Translations under genes and position numbers: made by a program
The notes under the pieces: model-generated
The model's input: the letters and a program-made list of their open reading frames with translations, nothing else
Database searches by the model: none
Told to the model about the DNA's origin: nothing
Assembly: GCA_021521415.1 (NCBI GenBank)
Contig: JAIQDT010001956.1
Span: forward strand, 348,501-412,500
Source of the DNA: Bidens hawaiensis
Taxonomy: Eukaryota > Streptophyta > Magnoliopsida > Asterales > Asteraceae
DNA: 64,000 nucleotides
Direction of reading: 5' to 3'
Part shown: positions 59,477 to 64,000 of the stretch, in pieces
Numbering within the stretch: position 1 is the stretch's first letter
Layout of the letters: each line of letters starts with the position of its first letter

Positions 59477-60770
59477 TAGGGGTGTGCAAGAAACCGAAAA
59501 AGCCGAACCGAAACAAAAATTGATGGTTTGATTTTGTGTTTTTTTAAAAACCGAACTTACGGTTCGGTTTTGGTTTTGCATGCAATAAAGACTGAAAAAA
59601 AACGAACCGAATTTCTAGATTTTTATTTTCTATTTTAAGTCATTTATAGGAATTTAATAAATATGTAACTCAAATAGTTTTGGCCAAATGAATAAATAGT
59701 CAATTAGTTTAAAGAGTAAAGTGCCATTTTAGTCCTTGTGGTTTGGCAAATAATACGAATTTAGTCCAAAATGTTTGTTTTTTGCATATGGACCCTCCAC
59801 GTTTCCCAGTTCTTGCCAATTACATCCAAATCACTAACCCCGTTAAATTTTATTGTTAAGTCAGGGGTAAACACGTCTTTTCACTCTTTCTTTATTATAA
59901 TACTTATTTAAGTAAACTGCGGTTTTCGTCCCTCTGGGTTGTCAAAATCTGCAGTTTTAGTCCAGTAGTTTCAAATTTGCAATTTTCTTTCTTATGGTTT
60001 CATTTCACTTGCAATTAAACCCGAATTTATTAACCTTGTTAAGTCTTGTCATTAACCCATTTGCGTGACCCTCATGTGACGATCAATTTTGTTTCTCTCC
60101 AAATAAACCTCATCCCTAATTCGCAACCCCCTCACGTGAGGGGCTGGGGTGTATTTGGGGAAAAAGGAAAAAAAGAAGGAACAAAATTGCCCCTCACGTG
60201 AAGGGCACACTGATGGGTTTAACAACTAAACTTAACGAGATTAGGGAATTCGAGTTTAAGTGCGAGTGAAATGAAACCATAGAGAAGAAAATTGCAAACT
60301 TAAAACTATCGGACTAAAACCGTAGATTTAGACAAACCATGATGACGAAAACCGCAGTTCACTGAAATAAGTATTATAATAAAGAAATAGTGAAAAGACA
60401 TGTCTACCCTTAACGAAAAAACTTAACAGGGTTAGTGATTTGGATGTAATTGGCAAGAACTGAGAAACGTGGAGGGTCCATATGCAAAAAATAAACTTTT
60501 TGAACTAAATTCGCATTATTTGCCAAACCACAAGGACTAAAATGGCACTTTACTCTAGTTTAAATTAACAAAATTATTTATACCTAAATTTATTATTTTC
60601 GGCCAAAAAAAATTTCGTCTTATAATTTTCAAGCTCAAATGGCAAAACTAAACCAAAACAGAAAACTGAGAACTGAAAAACTGAAACCGAATGGTTTCAA
60701 AAATCCAAAAACCGAAGTTTTGGTTTGGTTTTAGCCCAAAACCACAATGAACCGGCCGTGCACACCCCTG
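59477..60770. mobile_element. hAT-like non-autonomous element, TAGGGGTGTGCA family, hosting a foldback
   Basis: Termini TAGGGGTGTGCAAG and GTGCACACCCCTG and a perfect 8-bp target duplication CCTACTGA at 59469-59476 and 60771-60778. Without the nested element its length is close to that of the copy at 34973-35343. Confidence 0.85.
59714..60555. mobile_element. Mutator-like foldback element with long inverted repeats
   Basis: 842 bp; starts GAGTAAAGTGCC and ends GGCACTTTACTC, with inverted arms that can be followed for about 350 bp each. A 9-bp target duplication TAGTTTAAA lies at 59705-59713 and 60556-60564, as expected for Mutator-like elements. Only about 100-150 bp of unique centre. Non-coding. 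Confidence 0.88.
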
Positions 60771-61119
60771 CCTACTGACATTAACCACATTCCTTATCGA
60801 TTTCCTGCATGTTCTTAAGGGCTTATAATTTGTCTTTTAATTGCTTTGTCAATTCCAAGGGGATCTAAATTATGTTGCAACTCTCTTATCTCCCATTTCT
60901 TTAGTGAGTAGACTGTCTGCAGTCTGCACAAACCAAAACCAAGTGCTCCCTATCTCCCAAAATAAACTCTACTTGTCGTAAACAAACACCGTCTATGTGC
61001 GTAGTTGACGAGTTAAAACTCAATAACAACACGGAAGAAGTTATACATTAAACACAAGGAACATAATGCATATTACATACACACATTTATCTCCGCCCTC
61101 TTGACTTTTGACTGATTGT
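60771..61119. other. Intergenic 3' flank of the TPP gene
   Basis: No coding signal. Confidence 0.5.
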
Positions 61120-62971
61120 TTATGATGGGTTGGAGCTGCTGTTCCAGATAAAGAGGCGTGATAGAAATTTCTTGACGTCAGACGGACTCCGAAGGGAGTA
61201 TAAAGCCATGGTGTCCTTTGGGCTCGAGGAAACAACGATCGAGTACCCGTTTCCTCTCTTGTTTATCGCCTGGAATTGATTAATCAATCAATATTTTGAA
61301 AACAGGTAGAGATGGAACGTTAATTAGTTAGTTAAGTTATAGATACGACCTTAAACGCATCTTCATCTGTTCGATCATCACCAATATAGATAGGGAAGAC
61401 ATCATTTGAACTTCCATATCCAAGTGTCTCTAGTAAGTACTCCATAGCATGACCTTTATCCCATTCGATATCAGGTCGTATCTCAAAAACCTTTTTCCCC
61501 TCGGACAACCGAAACTCTTCCAATTCGTCTACGACAGACTTAACAACTTCTTCTAGTATCGGAAAATCCTGTAATTTTTCAATTTCAATTCCATCTTTAG
61601 TGTTATATTAATCTCAGCACACACATATATGTAATGACTAATAACAGACAGCCACCGTACATACCTCATCAGAAACATGTCTAAAATGCACAGAAACACA
61701 AAACTTATTATTTTCCAGCATCACACCTTTTATATCATTGGTTTCTTCTTTCAACACATCAAGTATCTACAGAAACATATATAGCATGTTTATCGAAGTT
61801 CTGTATAAAATTACAATTTTACGTTACGTATATGTTATTTTTTTTATTGAAAAACATATGAAAACTATTACCTTGCGAATTGAAGGCTGGTATATCTGTG
61901 CTGGTTGGAAACTTACAACTTCATCACCCTACAAAACTCGAGTTTATTCACGTCGAAGATCTCGTTAATTGTTAGTTACCAGTTATCTTACATTTTTATC
62001 AACAGCTTTATTCTGAAACTTTGGATCTCCTATGCACTGAAAAGGGGCTGCAATATCCAGCCCATGGCTGCCAGCATAGTAGATATCATCTAGTTTTACA
62101 AATCCATACACCTAAACCAAATTGGAAATTAAATATAAACTTATTATTCAAATAATATAAAATGTAATCAACTTTTTTTTAATTGCTTTTACTAGGGAAT
62201 TTAACGAGCGATTAGATAGATACTTTATCTCGACTTCGTCCACTTATGATTGCTGTCGGAAAACAACGTGCCACTTCGCTTAGGACCCTTCTCATCTGCA
62301 TTAAAGGGTAACCCGAAAAGATCAAACTAAAGGTTCAAAATAGCAATATTGAAGAAAAAGTGAAGTGTTAAAAGTGGTGGTGTATCTACTATCTAGAGTT
62401 CTAGACTAGTGTGTTATTTGGATTCCACAGTTTATTTTCTTATAAATTTGAAACAAGTTGTAATTGAAAGTTTTTATGTAACCATTCTTTTGTTACTTTT
62501 TGTTGCAAACTTCAAAATTTTCCAACCATTTTGCGACAAGATAGTTTAAGTAATTATATTTTTGTTGGTAAATGTACAGTATTAATTAAAAAAAGAAATA
62601 AGACTTATTATATTTTGTGAAATTTTTTTGGAAATTTGGTAAGTTTCCCACAATTTTGTGAAAATACTAGTGACATATAGGTTACGATCCGGTCTCTCGT
62701 ATCACCGATATTGTCCGTTTTGCTCTCGATGAATGGCCCATCTAGAAACTCATAGATTTGTTTTTGGTTTTCCCGGTAAAGACATCTTAGGAGATCACCA
62801 GTCCTAAGTCATTCTCCCAGTTGAGCTTAACTTTGAAGTTTTTATATGTCTAAAATTCATTGATGATTTAGAAGACATAACATTCCTTACCTTACTTGTA
62901 CAAGGCCGATCATGTGAGATTTGCTTTGGGTACATGTTCAATTGGTCCATGCTAATCTTCTCAATATTGTT

Positions 62972-63018
<47 letters not shown>

Positions 63019-63480
63019 TATTAATTCAAAGATTAATAACATATAAAAATAATGATTTTTTTTCATAGAGTATTTTATTTTAGTGGTTTTTATATAACAC
63101 TTCACTAAAACAGTAAAAACTGGAAGTGGCTAAATGCATGGATACCTTTTTGGACATAAAAGCTTGATCTGGATTTGGTACAATGTTGGATAGTGTTCCA
63201 TCATAGTCCAAGAACACTACAATCTTTTTCCCTTTGGCAGTCACTATCATTTCATCAAACATCTCCAATGCAGATGGATGTTTTTTCTATTATCATATAA
63301 TATATATCAAACTAATCAAATTTACTCCTTTTAAAAACTAATCCTAAAAGTAATTAGCATATTTGCTTGATCATAGTAAGTTTACGTACCAGCCATGAAT
63401 GATACCTGTTTTCATTCATTGATCGATAATGGCGATTGTCCCCTTTTTTCGATATAGATATGTTGTTTTTCCTTCACGAA
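61120..63480 (-). CDS. Trehalose-6-phosphate phosphatase, 5' exon(s) uncertain
   Basis: Dephosphorylates trehalose-6-phosphate to trehalose. Exons from right to left: one starting somewhere near 63,480 and ending at 63390, then 63146-63286, 62224-62295, 61992-62111, 61872-61928, 61665-61766, 61350-61568, 61120-61269 (TAA). HAD-fold signatures are present: the nucleophile motif FLDYDGTLS in the second exon, IISGRS in the third, AGSHGLDI in the fourth, [15 protein letters not shown] and [11 protein letters not shown] in the seventh. The protein opens with [13 protein letters not shown], as in plant TPPs, which usually also have 70-100 variable N-terminal residues. Only about 20 residues of those are visible (near 63,390-63,465), so the start codon is unresolved and may lie beyond the window. 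All visible introns are GT-AG. Confidence 0.93.
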
Positions 63481-64000
63481 AATAAGCAAGAAGGTTACTA
63501 CAATATATGATTATACGAACATGCATGTATGGTCATCTATAATTAAATTATATAGCCTATAACCTAAGAGAAAAAAAATATCTAATTACATGGTAAGGAG
63601 GTGTTTGGTAGCTCTTAATGATATCATTAACAGGCTATCTCTAAATCAATAAGAGGTAGAGTGTGTTCGGGTCACCTTGAAAATACCTTTTAACAGCTCA
63701 TGAACTAATTGTATTTAAAGCATTAATGATTAAGAGACCAATCAAATAATATATTATCTAGCAGCAAATTATCGGATCTTCAAAATGTCTTATTTGTTTT
63801 GATCATCATATATTACTTGAAAAGAAATAAGATTAATTGATAGATCGAATATTTAAATAATTGATAACTATAAACTTGTGAAGAAAAAAAAACCCAAGTA
63901 CCTGGTTATACAAATGCAAATATATATGTGTATACTTGGGTTACTACTTGCTAATATCAATAGAGGTACATTTCAGCCATTGTTGCCCGTCTACTTAGTG
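63481..64000. other. Upstream region or 5' introns of the TPP gene
   Basis: AT-rich. A donor-like CCAG|GTACTT on the minus strand near 63,900 could end an earlier exon, but no convincing coding sequence was seen. Confidence 0.3.

Overview
This is a plant nuclear window: genes have GT-AG introns, the intergenic DNA is AT-rich, and plant LTR retrotransposon clades (Sirevirus, Tekay-type chromovirus, Athila, Reina-type) are present alongside nuclear genes for plastid proteins. The repeat families and the env-like ORF recall Asteraceae sequences, but that placement is from memory and is tentative.

Left third (1-27,360): a nest of retrotransposons. The oldest is a decayed Athila-type Ty3/gypsy element on the minus strand (about 18,624-27,117). 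A Sirevirus-like Ty1/copia element (window start to about 18,623, plus strand) sits in or against it. The Sirevirus reverse transcriptase is split by a very young, full-length Tekay-type gypsy element (2,422-12,052) with equal-length LTRs of 1,962 bp, a 5-bp target duplication CCAGA, and one intact gag-pol ORF. The Tekay element carries a TATA-box module at the tips of hairpins with different stems, once per LTR and three more times before the 3' LTR. The Sirevirus carries a long env-like ORF preceded by what looks like its own promoter and intron.

27,361-30,723: decayed PIF/Harbinger transposase, a small Helitron and simple repeats.

Right part (30,724-64,000): gene space. A seven-exon Golgi nucleotide-sugar transporter of the CMP-sialic-acid-transporter-like group (plus strand) has a non-autonomous gag plus chromodomain LTR element in intron 5. 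Next, on the minus strand, lie thylakoid rhodanese-like protein TROL (8 exons), a membrane-anchored chitinase-like GH18 protein of the CHID1 group (8 exons), and a broken intronless copy of the PORR-domain splicing factor WTF1. From memory this trio is adjacent in Arabidopsis (At4g01037-At4g01040-At4g01050), so it is probably an ancient microsyntenic block. Further right are a broken lipid phosphate phosphatase beta copy, a 2,254-bp solo gypsy LTR with TSD CAACT, the 3' exons of an unrecognised gene, an EMB1703-like gene with two apparent frameshifts, a Mutator-like foldback nested in a hAT-like element, and a trehalose-6-phosphate phosphatase gene on the minus strand that may run off the right edge.

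The genes share no evident pathway. The window mainly records successive transposon insertions around a small set of conserved single genes. No tRNA, rRNA or CRISPR was seen.
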